From Chloranthus sessilifolius (lineage: Eukaryota > Streptophyta > Magnoliopsida > Chloranthales > Chloranthaceae), in contig CM037584.1 of the NCBI GenBank assembly GCA_021018995.1, forward strand, positions 48,063,811-48,127,810: a DNA stretch of 64,000 nt, in the 5' to 3' direction. The translations under genes and the position numbers were made by a program. This document shows, in pieces, positions 13,449 to 23,208 of the stretch. How positions within the stretch are numbered: position 1 is the stretch's first letter; every line of letters begins with the position of its first letter. Under the pieces are notes generated by a model, which was given only the letters and a program-made list of their open reading frames with translations, did no database searches and was not told where the DNA came from.

Positions 13449-13801
13449 CTTTGAGTTCGCCCATGCTGAAATCCATTCACTACTTTGAATCCAACGATCC
13501 AAATTATTTTTCATCTCAATCTTTCACATGACGTATCTTGAGATCATTCTCTTACCATCCACCAATGGTTTTTGATTTCACATGGTACCCATTCCAAAAA
13601 AGTGACCTTAACATCACGTGAAACTCATCATGCTCAAATAAGGTCACTTTTTGGGATGTGTACCACATGAAATGAAAAACATATCGTCTGATGGCACTCC
13701 CATGTTCTCAAGATCCATTATGGGAAAGATTGGAATGACAAACGATCTTGATCTGCATCAGTTTCGTCAGATTCCAATTAGCATGGGTGAACTCAAAGAT
13801 T
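13446..13801. mobile_element. Foldback MITE with 22-bp TIRs
   Basis: The left end (AATCTTTGAGTTCGCCCATG...) is the inverse of the right end (13780-13801), 21 of 22 bases matching. Much of the interior also folds on itself (the Lys/Asn-poor arms around the CATCTCAATCTTTCAC motif), giving a roughly 350-bp hairpin. (TA)n or (CT)n(AT)n tracts flank both sides. No coding capacity. The interior arms recur at 21930-22356 and 57187-57602. Confidence 0.8.
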
Positions 13802-13819
13802 TTGTGGGTGGAATTAAAG

Positions 13820-13822
<3 letters not shown>

Positions 13823-13874
<52 letters not shown>
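13823..13874. repeat. (CT)n(AT)n microsatellite
   Basis: A CT run (13823-13850) continuing into an AT run (13851-13874), between two MITE-like units. Confidence 0.95.
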
Positions 13875-14271
13875 GAGGCGAATTTAGGTTAGGGACCTAA
13901 GGTTGAACCCTATGCTAGTGCCATTTGGGTGTCAAGTGGCACCTAATCCAAAAATCAGGTGCCGAGAAAACATGCACAATTTCAATCAGTTCATTCCCCT
14001 AAAAAAAATTCAAATAATATTGTTATCCACCGTTCAAAATGTAGTCAAAATTCGAAAAACTTTAATGCACGAAGTATGTCAGGAAGAACTCAATGTTTGA
14101 CCATGTTTTTTAAGCTCGAAAAGATTTTTTTTTTCTTCTTCTTATAGATCACATGTCATGTGATATATGAACCCAAAACGTATTTTTTTCCGGATCATAT
14201 GCCACAAGGCATGTAATCTTGGCACTAGCACATGGTTCAATTCTAGGTGACAAGTATATGGACTTTTTAAC

Positions 14272-14273
<2 letters not shown>
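13875..14273. mobile_element. (TA)n-bounded MITE-like unit
   Basis: About 400 bp set exactly between AT and TA runs. The ends are partly complementary: the left (GGTTGAACC..ATGCTAGTGCC) pairs with the right (GGCACTAGCACATGGTTCAA). No coding capacity. This resembles MITEs that sit in TA microsatellites, such as the rice Micron type. Confidence 0.55.

Positions 14274-14338
<65 letters not shown>
14274..14338. repeat. (TA)n microsatellite
   Basis: A pure TA run of about 65 bp between two MITE-like units. Confidence 0.95.
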
Positions 14339-14341
<3 letters not shown>

Positions 14342-14681
14342 AGCTGGTTAGGTCCTCCAATGGAGGACAGTGATCGTCCTCCAAGATACACATGGAGCTC
14401 CACATGGCAGCCAAAACACTGTTTAGGTGTCACGTGGAGCACAGGTGGACGGTTTAGATTAATATTAAAAAAGAAATTTAAAAAAAAAACTGTTTAAACT
14501 CACAAGTCAAAGTTTGACGGGTTTCATTGGTCCACATTTTACGGTTCAAAAAACTCACGGTGGAGATGAGTTTTCAATTATTTTTTTTCGAAGATGATCT
14601 AAGCAATGCACCTAAGCTCCACATGGCATCGAAACAATATTTTGGGTGTCACGTGGAAGATTGGAGGATGGACACCTTTTT

Positions 14682-14682
<1 letters not shown>
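14339..14682. mobile_element. (TA)n-bounded MITE, CTCCACATGGC family
   Basis: The left end (GGTCCTCCAATGGAGGAC) pairs with the right end (GATTGGAGGATGGACACC). Internal phrases (CTCCACATGGCA..AAACA, TGTCACGTGGA) occur as opposed copies. The same phrases recur at 18196-18690 and 50722-51259, defining a local family. No ORF of note. Confidence 0.6.

Positions 14683-14733
<51 letters not shown>
14683..14733. repeat. (AT)n(AG)n microsatellite
   Basis: A short AT run followed by about 40 bp of AG repeats. Confidence 0.95.
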
Positions 14734-14736
<3 letters not shown>

Positions 14737-15335
14737 GGGGAAATGCGTCTGGAAGCAGCCCTGGAGGGCCCCACCCAGGAGCTAAATCAAATGCCACGTG
14801 ATGACTAATTGCATTGGTTGATATTTCAAGGCTAAAAAAATTCATGGTGGAGATGAGTTTTTGAATTTTAATTTTTTAAGAATATGATGTAAGCAGTGCA
14901 TCCATGCTCTCTGTGTCACCAATCTAATTTGGTGTCCAATTGGAGGTTATCTATATATAGCTAAGAGGAAATGCGTGAGGACGCACTCCTAGAGCATGTG
15001 ACACGCAAAATAATATCCGTTTTGGGTTGTCCAAGCATGTGGGGTGTGATTTTATTTATTTATTTTATTTTATTTTTTTTTTTCGCCCCCGTTTTATGGG
15101 CACTACAAAAATAACGTGTTCCGGCGATAGTTAAAACTGTCGCTATTAACAAAAAAACTGCCGCTACTAGTCTTGTCGTCACAAAAACAATAAGGTTTTA
15201 TGTTAATAGCAACATTTTTGATTGTCGCTAATAGTCTTATTTTTTGTAGTGGAATTTAAAAAAAGGTGATGCCCTAGGCCCCCAGCACTTGGTGCATTGA
15301 ATTTGGCCAGTGGAGATGCATCGGATCAAAAGCAA
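14734..15335. mobile_element. Degenerate MITE copies around a CACTA MITE
   Basis: 14734-14960 shares phrases with 14339-14682 (GGTGGAGATGAGTTTT). A second partial unit starts near 14960 and is interrupted by the CACTA-type MITE at 15101-15251. No coding capacity. Confidence 0.45.
15101..15251. mobile_element. CACTA-type MITE (151 bp)
   Basis: Begins CACTACAAAAATAA and ends TTATTTTTTGTAGTG, the classic CACTA (En/Spm) terminal inverted repeat. The inside is a further imperfect inverted repeat (GTCGCTATTAAC / GTTAATAGCAAC). Too small to code for transposase. A relative lies at 18226-18377. Confidence 0.85.
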
Positions 15336-15336
15336 A

Positions 15337-15629
15337 CTTTTTGGTTGATACCTAATTGATATTATTCAAGTTATCATTAATAGAGAATCTTTTAAAGTTG
15401 TTACACATATGCATGTATAACTGAAGATTAAGATTAGGAATAAAATATTAAGATAAGTTCGTTAAAATTAGGATTCTTGAGATTGTATTTATCTTCATTG
15501 CATAAGCGAAAGTCTATTTATATGAAACAGAGTTAAGATTTTCACAATGTAGTCTCTCCTGTTATAGCTTTCTTCTCTCTCATATTTTTATTTCTTATTT
15601 TTTTTAGATTTTCTATGTAGTATCAGAGC
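15337..15629 (+). repeat. Degraded copia LTR end with primer-site relic
   Basis: Starts near TTGATACCTAATTG, has a TATA-like TATTTATATG (about 15518), a pyrimidine-rich end, then TAGTATCAGAGC (15618-15629), one base from the tRNA-Met primer site. This is the order expected at the LTR-body junction of a copia element. No coding part follows; an old fossil. Confidence 0.45.
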
Positions 15630-16336
15630 AGTCCCTACTTCACTTCGCGTCATCCGGTTTAATTCTCCACCTGATTTGGCTTAGTCATGTCAAAACGTGT
15701 AAAGGGGTGTTGAAGTTTAGTCACACATTGGTCAAGTATAGCCTTTTCTCTCCCCTTATAATATCTTTGGGCCAATTAGTTTTATTAAGATCTCTTTAAT
15801 GGAATTTGTCTTGTATGATTTGTCTTCAATTGCGTTAGGGGTTTTGAAAAAAAAACCATGTTGCTTTTCATAACTAGGTGAAAGTTGATAATTTACGCGT
15901 TTGACCAACATTTGAACGGCCAATAAATACCCTTTTTAAACTTTTGTTGATGGACCTGAAGGACCTCGGGCTGGGCAACTTGCCCTGGTGCCACGTGGAG
16001 CCCATGGTTCCAACGCACCAGATTCCTGGAGAACGATATGCAGATCTATATTAGCATACTCTAGATAAGATATTGTATGCAGCCATTAAAAGTTGATACA
16101 TATATTTATCAAACAAGGAATTATAGGAAGTCTGAAGAAAACCCACCGGATTCTGAATCCTAAACAAAAGATTTATTACATAATTTCATACAAGAAATTA
16201 GAAGCATTTTTTAAACACTAATTAAGAGAACCTAAATTTTCAGATCCCCAATAAATAAGTAAATATTAAGAAACTCATGCAATGACACTTTTCATGCATA
16301 GCTGATAATAGTAGAACATCAAGAGAGGTAACTATA
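15630..16336. other. 3' flank of the MYB gene
   Basis: About 700 bases with no recognised gene. The part nearest 16336 is presumably the 3' untranslated region and polyadenylation area of the minus-strand MYB gene; several AATAAA-like words occur (for example near 16250), but I cannot choose among them. Confidence 0.4.
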
Positions 16337-17791
16337 TCAGAACATTGCAGATGAACAGCAATCTACAGGCAACTCCATCATATCTTCTACTTGTCCTCCT
16401 GCTTCCCCAAAAAGCCAGTTCTCAATAAGAGATAGAGGAGGTTGGTTCTCCAATCTATGCTTGTTTGTTTCATCATCCATGCAGTTGACTTTTTCTTCAT
16501 TGGGTGTGTAGTGAGACCCGTGAAGTTTGTAATCAGATGGAGACTTCTCCCAACCTATGCTACCCAGATTATCAAATGAGAGGAGAGATTCAAATTCTTC
16601 ATGTGAAATCATTTCACAGCTCTCTTGATCAGATGGTTTAGATTGATTGTAGAGGAGAGAAGAGGTTGAAGCAGCTTTAGTATTGTGGTTGCTGGTTTTC
16701 AAAGTATTAGCCTTTGGAGAAGTTCTCATCCACCCTTCTAGTAGTCTAGATATGTTCTCTGTGCTTGAAGCATAGGTTGAGGAGGCTTGGTTTAATTTGA
16801 GAACTGAGTTGTTGTTAAAGTCTGAATTCTTTGTTTCATTGTGGCTTTTGGAGATGAGCTGAGAGGTGTTTGAATCAGCTACTTGAAACTTCTTAATCTT
16901 CTTCTTGAGGTGGGTGTTCCAGTAGTTCTTTATATCATTATCTGTCCTTTGAGGAAGATATGAAGCTATGGCTGCCCACCTGAAAATGGAATTCAGGGAA
17001 GAAGACAAAAAACATAAAAAATAAATAAATAAGTAAATAAATAAAGAAAAAGAAGAGTATTTTGAATTAGATTTCTCTGGTTGTCTTCTTCATGTCAGCA
17101 AAAAGCTGAAATCAGCCAAATTTTTTTACAGGGATCATGGGTTGACCTATATAGTAAATATGAAAATTTTCTTGATGTTTTATATAATTAAGAACCAATT
17201 TACAAAATTAAGAACTGAAGTTTAATTTAAATGAAATTCACCTGTTCCCCAATAAAGCTTGTAGATGAATTATCATCCCTTCTTCATGTGGGGTGAAATT
17301 CCCACGTTTGATTCCTGGTCTGAGATAATTTGTCCATCTCAGCCTGCAACTTTTACTGCACCTCAGCAACCCTACGTACAATTACAGGTATAAAAATGTC
17401 AAATAGAGAACCAAAAACTGTTCTGAAAAGGGGAAAAAAAAAAACACAGAATTTGTTTTTAGAAAAAATAGATATTATTTTATTTTGAAGTATCTTGAGC
17501 TATTTATATTAAAATCGAAGAAATGAAGAAAACCAGCCAAACAAACCCATTAACCATCAAAAGAGAACTCAGATAAAATTAGTTGAATTCCCAAGAACCA
17601 TCAAAAGTAGGTAAACAAAGACAAACTAGGACATCAAAATACTCTTATAGAAATTTACCAGTATTAGTAGGCACCGATCTCCAATTTCCTGGTCCATGTT
17701 CTTGTATGTAGGACACCAAGATTATATCTTCTTCAGGTGTCCAAGGCCCTTTCTTGATACCAACCTTATCACAACAAGGAGGCCTTCCCAT
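16337..17791 (-). CDS. MYB60: R2R3-MYB transcription factor, subgroup 1, MYB60-like
   Basis: Three exons on the minus strand: 17659-17791 (133 bp), 17242-17371 (130 bp) and 16337-16979 (643 bp). All introns are GT-AG, and exon 1/2 sizes are those typical of plant R2R3-MYBs. The product is 301 aa. R2 is at about 13-63 ([20 protein letters not shown]), R3 at about 66-116 ([34 protein letters not shown]). Subgroup-1 signatures follow: [17 protein letters not shown] (about 157-173), EEFESLLSF, and a C-terminal [14 protein letters not shown]. It should be a nuclear DNA-binding regulator; in Arabidopsis subgroup 1 controls guard-cell opening (MYB60) or cuticle/stress genes (MYB30/94/96). The GQWERRLQ motif found after the MYB domain in Arabidopsis members is absent. 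It looks intact. Subgroup is firm; MYB60 rather than a sister is likely. Confidence 0.88.
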
Positions 17792-17798
17792 TGCTGCT

Positions 17799-17823
17799 TC
17801 TTCTTCTTCTTCTTCTTCTTCTT

Positions 17824-17887
<64 letters not shown>
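17799..17887 (-). repeat. (GAA)n(GA)n in the MYB 5' leader
   Basis: On the + strand a TTC run (about 17799-17826) then a CT run (about 17828-17887), ending 8 bp before the MYB start codon. GA/GAA repeats are common in plant 5' leaders, where GAGA-binding factors may act; that role is inference. Confidence 0.85.
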
Positions 17888-17891
<4 letters not shown>

Positions 17892-17911
17892 GGTATTACC
17901 ATGTGACTGTA

Positions 17912-17919
17912 TATTTATA
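17912..17919 (-). promoter_or_regulatory. Probable TATA box of the MYB gene
   Basis: The minus strand reads TATAAATA, about 120 bp upstream of the ATG. With transcription starting some 30 bp on, the leader would consist almost wholly of the GA/GAA repeat. Confidence 0.6.
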
Positions 17920-17939
17920 CAAGGAGACTAATTGAGAGA

Positions 17940-18177
17940 GGGAGACTTTTTCACTGATGATCTACCTCGCTGACTCACCTGTCTTTCTGGTGTAACTTTT
18001 AAAATAGTCAAATTTCACAACCAAAGTCAGCTGAGAGCTCAATTTCTTCTCTTTTTCTTTTTCCTTTTTCCTTTTTAGTCACAAGAATCAGCAGCTTTCC
18101 CCCAAAAGAAGAAATTATTTGATGTCATTAATTTATTTATTTTTAGTTCTTCATTTATGAGTTCTCCACATGAGTTC
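17940..18177 (-). other. Upstream region of the MYB gene
   Basis: Short promoter-proximal spacer between the TATA box and the first MITE. It holds pyrimidine-rich runs (about 18045-18080). No specific operator could be assigned by eye. Confidence 0.4.
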
Positions 18178-18690
18178 ATATATATATATATATATGAAAG
18201 CGGTTAGATACCCCAATAGAGCACACGCTACCAAAAATAAGACTATTAGTGGCACCAAAAACTGCCACTATTAACAAAAAAAACTTATTGTTTCAATGAC
18301 GACAGGACTAGTAGAGACAATTTTTTTGTTAATATCGGCAATTTTTTGTGCCGCTAATAGTCTTATTTTTTGTAGTAACGGTCAGCGTGCCCCAATGGTT
18401 CACATGGAGCTTCATGTGGAACCAAAATACTATTTTGTGTCACGCCCGAGCAAAATTATTTTGTTTAGATCGTCATTTAAAAGAAATTCAAAAACTCATC
18501 TCCTCCGTATGTTCTTTTAGTTCTGAAATCTCGATCATTGAAATCAATCAATATTTAACTTTTGCTTTAAAAAATTATTTTTTTATTTTTTTATAAATTG
18601 ATTTAAATAATCCGAGCTCCACATGACACCAAAACACTATTTTGGATGCAATGTGAAATTCTACATGGACCAGTGGCCCTATTGAAATCC
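18178..18690. mobile_element. (TA)n-flanked MITE, CTCCACATGGC family, with nested MITE
   Basis: Starts after a short TA run. Left (TAGATACCCCAATAGAGC) and right (GTGGCCCTATTGAAATCC) ends are roughly complementary. It shares CACATGGAGCT..ACCAAAATACTATTTTG phrases with 14339-14682. A CACTA-type MITE (18226-18377) is inserted near its left end. Confidence 0.55.
18226..18377. mobile_element. CACTA-type MITE, nested
   Basis: Ends CTACCAAAAATAAGAC and GTCTTATTTTTTGTAGTA are imperfect CACTA inverted repeats, sharing internal words with 15101-15251 (CTAATAGTCTTATTTTTTGTAG). Flanked by ACA/ACG, a plausible decayed 3-bp target duplication. Confidence 0.75.
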
Positions 18691-19448
18691 TTACTAAGTG
18701 CTAGCTACTCAAAGTGATTGATCTGACAACGAAGGCAGTGGTGGCCTAAAAAAATCACCTTTTTGAAATTTGCATCTTTAATCTATGCACGTTAATATTA
18801 ACCATTGTTCTTATTTTTTATGACCAATATTAAAGTTCGCCTCATCAGACCACGGATCACATCTGCCAGTCGGCATGATTATTTGGCTAAGACATGTTCC
18901 AAAAGATAACTACCACTTGTACTATATAGATTGATAACAGATTTATCATGTAATATAAGAGTATACTTTAAGACATATGTTTAGGTTAGCTCTTTGTAGC
19001 TAAAGAGCGGCTATTTTGCGCTTTGACTTAGGTAGAGAACTGCTTTCACGTTTGCTAATATTGTTTCTCACCCCATTTATTATGACAAGGAGTTATTTTA
19101 ACTTTTAGGTCATAAACTCTTTATTAGAGCAAATTTGCTCTGCTCTTCCAGAAAGCAAGCAAAAAGTTGCCTCTGCCTGCTCTGAAAGTCCTTACGGTAT
19201 ATATCCTTTCTCTAGTGACCACCCTAAGTCTTTAAGGTAAATATCTTTTTTTCAAATGACCCCATTTCAAGAAAATCTTGGCTCCACCATTGGAACCTAT
19301 CAAAAGCCGACTTTAATAAAAATGTAGGCGGCTGAAAATTCTCTGAGCAAAATTTTTGGTGGCTAAAAGGTGATTCCTAAGTATGATTAATGTGGGTGAA
19401 AAGGGTTAAACCCTTCTCTCATTATATTTTGTATTTTTTTTTCTAACA
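18691..19448. other. Anonymous spacer
   Basis: No gene recognised. Contains short self-complementary words (GAGCAAATTTGCTC near 19137) but no transposon ends I can support. Confidence 0.45.
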
Positions 19449-19475
19449 CTAATAAAAAGGTGCGTGCAAATGCAC
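19449..19475 (-). other. Helitron 3' terminal hairpin
   Basis: On the minus strand, GGTGC and GCACC arms enclose a short loop about 11 bases from the ATTAG end. This is the usual Helitron termination signal. Confidence 0.65.
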
Positions 19476-19797
19476 CTAGACATTAAGACTTTTAAATGAT
19501 TGAACTTAATTTTTAGACATCTATCAGGTGATTTGAACATTAAAAAAATATATAATATTTAAATATTCTTTACTATGTTTTATGATTTATTAAAGACACA
19601 CAATAAAAAAATAAAAAATAAAATCGTTATTACTATGTTTCATATGTCTTCATTATGTATAATTTAAAATTATAAAAAAATTTAATAAAAAATAAAAAAA
19701 TATAACTTATATTGTCAACTATAAAATATAAAGAAAAAAAATAAAAACTAACAAATAAGTATAATCTAAAAAATATAATTAAATCGAAAATGGGTAT

Positions 19798-20171
19798 TTA
19801 TTCCTTCTCGACTTTAACTTTCTTGAAGATTTTATTGTCATCATCATCTGTAATCTCGTATTTAATGCTTTGACATATGTATGACCTTGTAAAATGATTT
19901 TAATAAATCGTATCTTGCACTTTGACTTGAAATAAATACTCATTTTCGAGATATTTGTTCATGTGAATTTGTAATTGTTTATTTTCATCCTGCATATAAT
20001 AAAACATAATTAGTCATACTTTTTTTATAATAAAATAAAAAATATTTCCTTCAATTTTAAAAACATAAGATCTTCTGGGGAAGAATCAATAAGAATCTTT
20101 ACTTCATTTTGAAATAATGTGTCATATTTCCCTACACTCTCATCACTAATTTGTACGCAAAGTGCATAGCT

Positions 20172-20240
<69 letters not shown>

Positions 20241-20466
20241 ATAATTAGTTCTGGACTTAAGTCACAAACTTAAATAGAATTGATCAGTCTATGTATATTA
20301 AAGTTATTACCATAACGTGTATTCTGCATTCTGTTTTTTACACTTTTTGCATCCAACTTGTTTCTCTTTTAAAATAACTCTTGTTTTGCATGTATTGCAT
20401 GTGGGGTATCAAGGATCATTATCTATGTATGCTTTTGATTTAAGCTTTGCAATAATAGTTTAAAAT
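19798..20466 (-). pseudogene. RPA1-like (replication protein A large subunit) C-terminal fragment
   Basis: Three apparent exons on the minus strand: about 20311-20466, 20064-20169 and 19798-19989. The first has a zinc ribbon, CNTCKTRVILKEKQVGCKKC, preceded by YP as in the Rep_fac-A_C domain. The second reads YALCVQISDESVGKYDTLFQ, matching the OB-fold strand after the ribbon; the third gives LFQVKV and an acidic end. RPA1 binds single-stranded DNA, and RPA-like genes are regular passengers of plant Helitrons. A stop replaces the expected Trp before the ribbon and another stop lies after QDTIY in the third exon, so it is broken. The N-terminal DNA-binding folds are missing. Confidence 0.65.
20175..20239. 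repeat. (TA)n microsatellite in an RPA1-like intron
   Basis: A pure AT run of about 65 bp between the first and second RPA1-like exons. Confidence 0.95.
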
Positions 20467-20914
20467 CTAAATATATAAAAATAAATATTACTTAAAAATA
20501 AAATAACAAATAAAATAATCATTCTAAATTTTTTTTTTATAACTCCTAGAATCAAAACAATTCATATCATAATTCTCAACACCATAAATTGAAACAAACA
20601 TTAGAATCCGAAAGAAGATTTAAAGGACAAATCGGAGGCATACATACAAAAGAATTTCAATTTCTTTTGAGATTTTGAGACCCGATTAACAGCAATATTA
20701 TAAAATAATTAATTAAAAGAATATAAGATATTATACCATGAATGTTGCCCATTGGTAGGCGTGCAAGTTTAGGTATTGAACGAAAATCAAGAATTTCGAT
20801 TTCCGATTCAGCCAAAATCGAGACGAATCTGATCATTTTCGATTCGATTTTATTTTTATTTTCGATTGATCTGATTACGATTAGGTTCATAATGCTTTAA
20901 TGGAGAAGAAGTTA

Positions 20915-21095
20915 GGAGATAAAAAAAGCAGCTTATGACCCAATTTATAAGAGGCTCAAAATTGTCTTACTAGAATGGAATAAGAACTCATTTAAAGATA
21001 TTCATGCCAAGTTATCTGTTATGACTAAATAGTTGAATCTCTTGAAAAGGATTTAATAGAGAATGGCCAGAACGCTCAAATCTTCTAAAAGAATG
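20915..21095 (+). pseudogene. Possible LINE ORF2 scrap
   Basis: The + strand reads YKRLKIVLLEWNKNSFKDIH, like the LK..LK.WN...FG.I region between endonuclease and RT of plant L1 LINEs. Too short for more; interrupted by stops. Confidence 0.3.
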
Positions 21096-21233
21096 TAAAA
21101 AAGTTAAAAGTGTCTATCATAATCGTCTAAAAGAAGAAATTTCGATTTTGGTCAAACCTTGCACCCCTACCCATCGATAGATACAGATGCAGATGCAGAT
21201 GCAGAACACCTTGCTTAGCTTAATAAAAAATTT

Positions 21234-21235
<2 letters not shown>

Positions 21236-21266
<31 letters not shown>
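21236..21266. repeat. (GA)n microsatellite
   Basis: About 30 bp of GA repeats within the Helitron. Confidence 0.95.
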
Positions 21267-21268
<2 letters not shown>

Positions 21269-21734
21269 GGGTATCTGGAGAGGAGAAGTGAATCGATGAT
21301 GAGGGATCGAAGTTCTTCCTGTAGGAGAACATCTGTTTAGGATTTGCCGAAACCCTATACAAATAGGCCCAAGGTTTGCAGAAAACATATGAAAGAGAGC
21401 GAGAGAAAGTTGCTGAAACGGAGGTAAATGGAAACAGAGTCCTAGTTTTAGAAACAGAGTCTTAATTTAATTAGAATTAGAACTCCATTTTCGGGACTTG
21501 CGGCTATGAGATATGAGTTAGGGGCATTTTAGGCATAGAAAATTAACAAACTATTTTTACTTCTATATAGTAGTAAGGATCTAGCATTCACCAAAACTAC
21601 TAAGCCTACTATAAAATGTCATTGAATCTACTAATTACTAAGCCTATTATAAAAATTTTTGGTTAAAAATTAAACTTAGCTATAAAAAAATAGTATAATT
21701 TTTTTTAATAATAAAAATCTCACAACCCAGTCAA

Positions 21735-21895
21735 ATATGTAAGTACCAGGCTTAGGATGAGTACTTCTAGACCAAGTTTAGGCCAGGTTGAAAAAATCTC
21801 TAACCCAGCTCTAACCATGCTCATGCAGCCAAGAGCGAGCCCCGTTTAAACCTGGCCCTAACCCGGCCTATTGAGAGCTCTACTTGTAAGGTCAG
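21735..21895. repeat. Possible decayed hAT-type MITE end
   Basis: The right end on the minus strand reads TAGAGCTCTCAATAGGCCGG, like hAT MITE termini (compare 50932-51202). I do not see a matching left end. Confidence 0.35.
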
Positions 21896-21929
21896 TGGAG
21901 GGAAGTTTACTTTGAGCACAGCTCTGCAA

Positions 21930-22356
21930 AGGTACCTCTGATTGCACCCACATCCCAAACCCCTTGAAAAAAATTGATTCCTTCTAATCAGATGATGGAG
22001 ATAGTTTTTCAGCCTGATCCTTCACAAAATAGATCTTGAGATCATGGCGCACTTATTAGACAATCAATTTTTTATTTCATGTGTCACAAATCCCCAAAAA
22101 ATTGCTCTAAAATCATGTTTGAGCATGATGTGTGTGCCATATGATTGATGGACCATTTTTTTGGGATATGTGACTCATGGAATCAATAACTGACTATCTG
22201 ATAGATGCACCATGATCTCAAGATCTATTGTGTGAAAGATTGGGAGTGAAAAAATAATATCCATCATCCAATTTGAAGGAATCAATGGTTTTCAAGGGGT
22301 CTGAGACATGAGTGCTCTCAAAGATTGTCTAGGCACATTTTTTTTAGAGGTATCAC
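21930..22356. mobile_element. Foldback MITE, GGTACCTCTG family
   Basis: The left end GGTACCTCTG is inverted at the right (AGAGGTATC). The whole unit folds on itself about a centre near 22120: GATCTTGAGATCATGG on the left faces CCATGATCTCAAGATC on the right. It shares arms with 13446-13801 and ends with 57187-57602. No coding capacity. Confidence 0.75.
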
Positions 22357-22391
22357 TGATCTGTGACCTTATTGACATTTGAGGTTGAGGG

Positions 22392-22649
22392 CATGGTTCA
22401 AAATTTCAGCCGAAACGCATCAGTTTCAGTGGCCTCCGAAATGAAATATACAAAATTTTGGTTTTGGTATACCGGTAGCATATCATTGACCGATAATTTG
22501 AAATTGTCGAGCGATTATTTGCTCGAAACCGAAATTTTGAAATTTCGACTGATATTTTGCTTCTTCGAAGAAAAAAAATCGGCTTGGGCCTCAAAATTTC
22601 GGTTTCAGGCAAGACCGAAACCGAAAGGAAAACCAAAATTTTGACCTTG
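22392..22649. mobile_element. hAT-type MITE (258 bp)
   Basis: Ends CATGGTTCAAAATTT and AAAATTTTGACCTTG are inverted. They are flanked by GTTGAGGG and GTGAAGGG, a decayed 8-bp target duplication (6 of 8). The interior is rich in CGAAATTTTG words, as is 28807-28967. Confidence 0.7.
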
Positions 22650-23208
22650 GTGAAGGGTGAAGAGTCTGAATCAAGGGTCAAAATACCGGAAATCCGGTAC
22701 GTATCGTCCTGACCTCCAGGACGATACGTATCGGGTATTGTCCGATACATTCAATGTATCGGTTTGATACATTCAAAAAACCGATTTTTTGAAAAAAAAT
22801 CCTAAAAAAATCTCAGAAAATCCTAAAAAATCTGAAAAATTATATTTATTTATTTTGTATTTATTTCAACTATTTTTGCTTTTATTTTTTACTTATTTGA
22901 TGCATTATTTAAATGAATATATAAGTAAGATGCCTATTTTGTAACTTAACCCAAGTCACATGCCTATTTTGTAACTTATTTTTGACTTAAGATCACATTT
23001 TTGACTTAATGTAATAGATCTTCTAACATTATGTTCGACCAGTTGTCACATGCCTATTTTATTAACAATATTTCATAATTTGATCGACGCATATTGAACA
23101 TACGCATAACTAAAATTACAATGTATATTGACAAAAATAAATTATATATTGTCAAAAATAATAGCTATGTTGATAAAAATAAATTTAATTGTACATGGAA
23201 AACTTACT

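Larger units (their letters stand above)
19449..21579 (-). mobile_element. Helitron (2131 bp) carrying an RPA1-like fragment
   Basis: On the minus strand it begins TCCTTACTACTATATAGAAG, a typical plant Helitron 5' end followed by a TGCCTAAAATGCCCC-like phrase. It ends with a small GC hairpin (GGTGCATTTGCACGCACC) and then ATTAG, one base from the CTAG-type terminus. The flanks are A and T, the host dinucleotide Helitrons insert between, and there is no target duplication. Inside are an RPA1-like fragment in the same orientation, a (TA)n run, a (GA)n run and a possible LINE scrap. No Rep/helicase, so non-autonomous. Confidence 0.7.

Noticed and set aside
14219-14497. Frames with long Ile-Tyr repeats
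   Set aside because: Translation of the (TA)n microsatellite on either strand; not genes.
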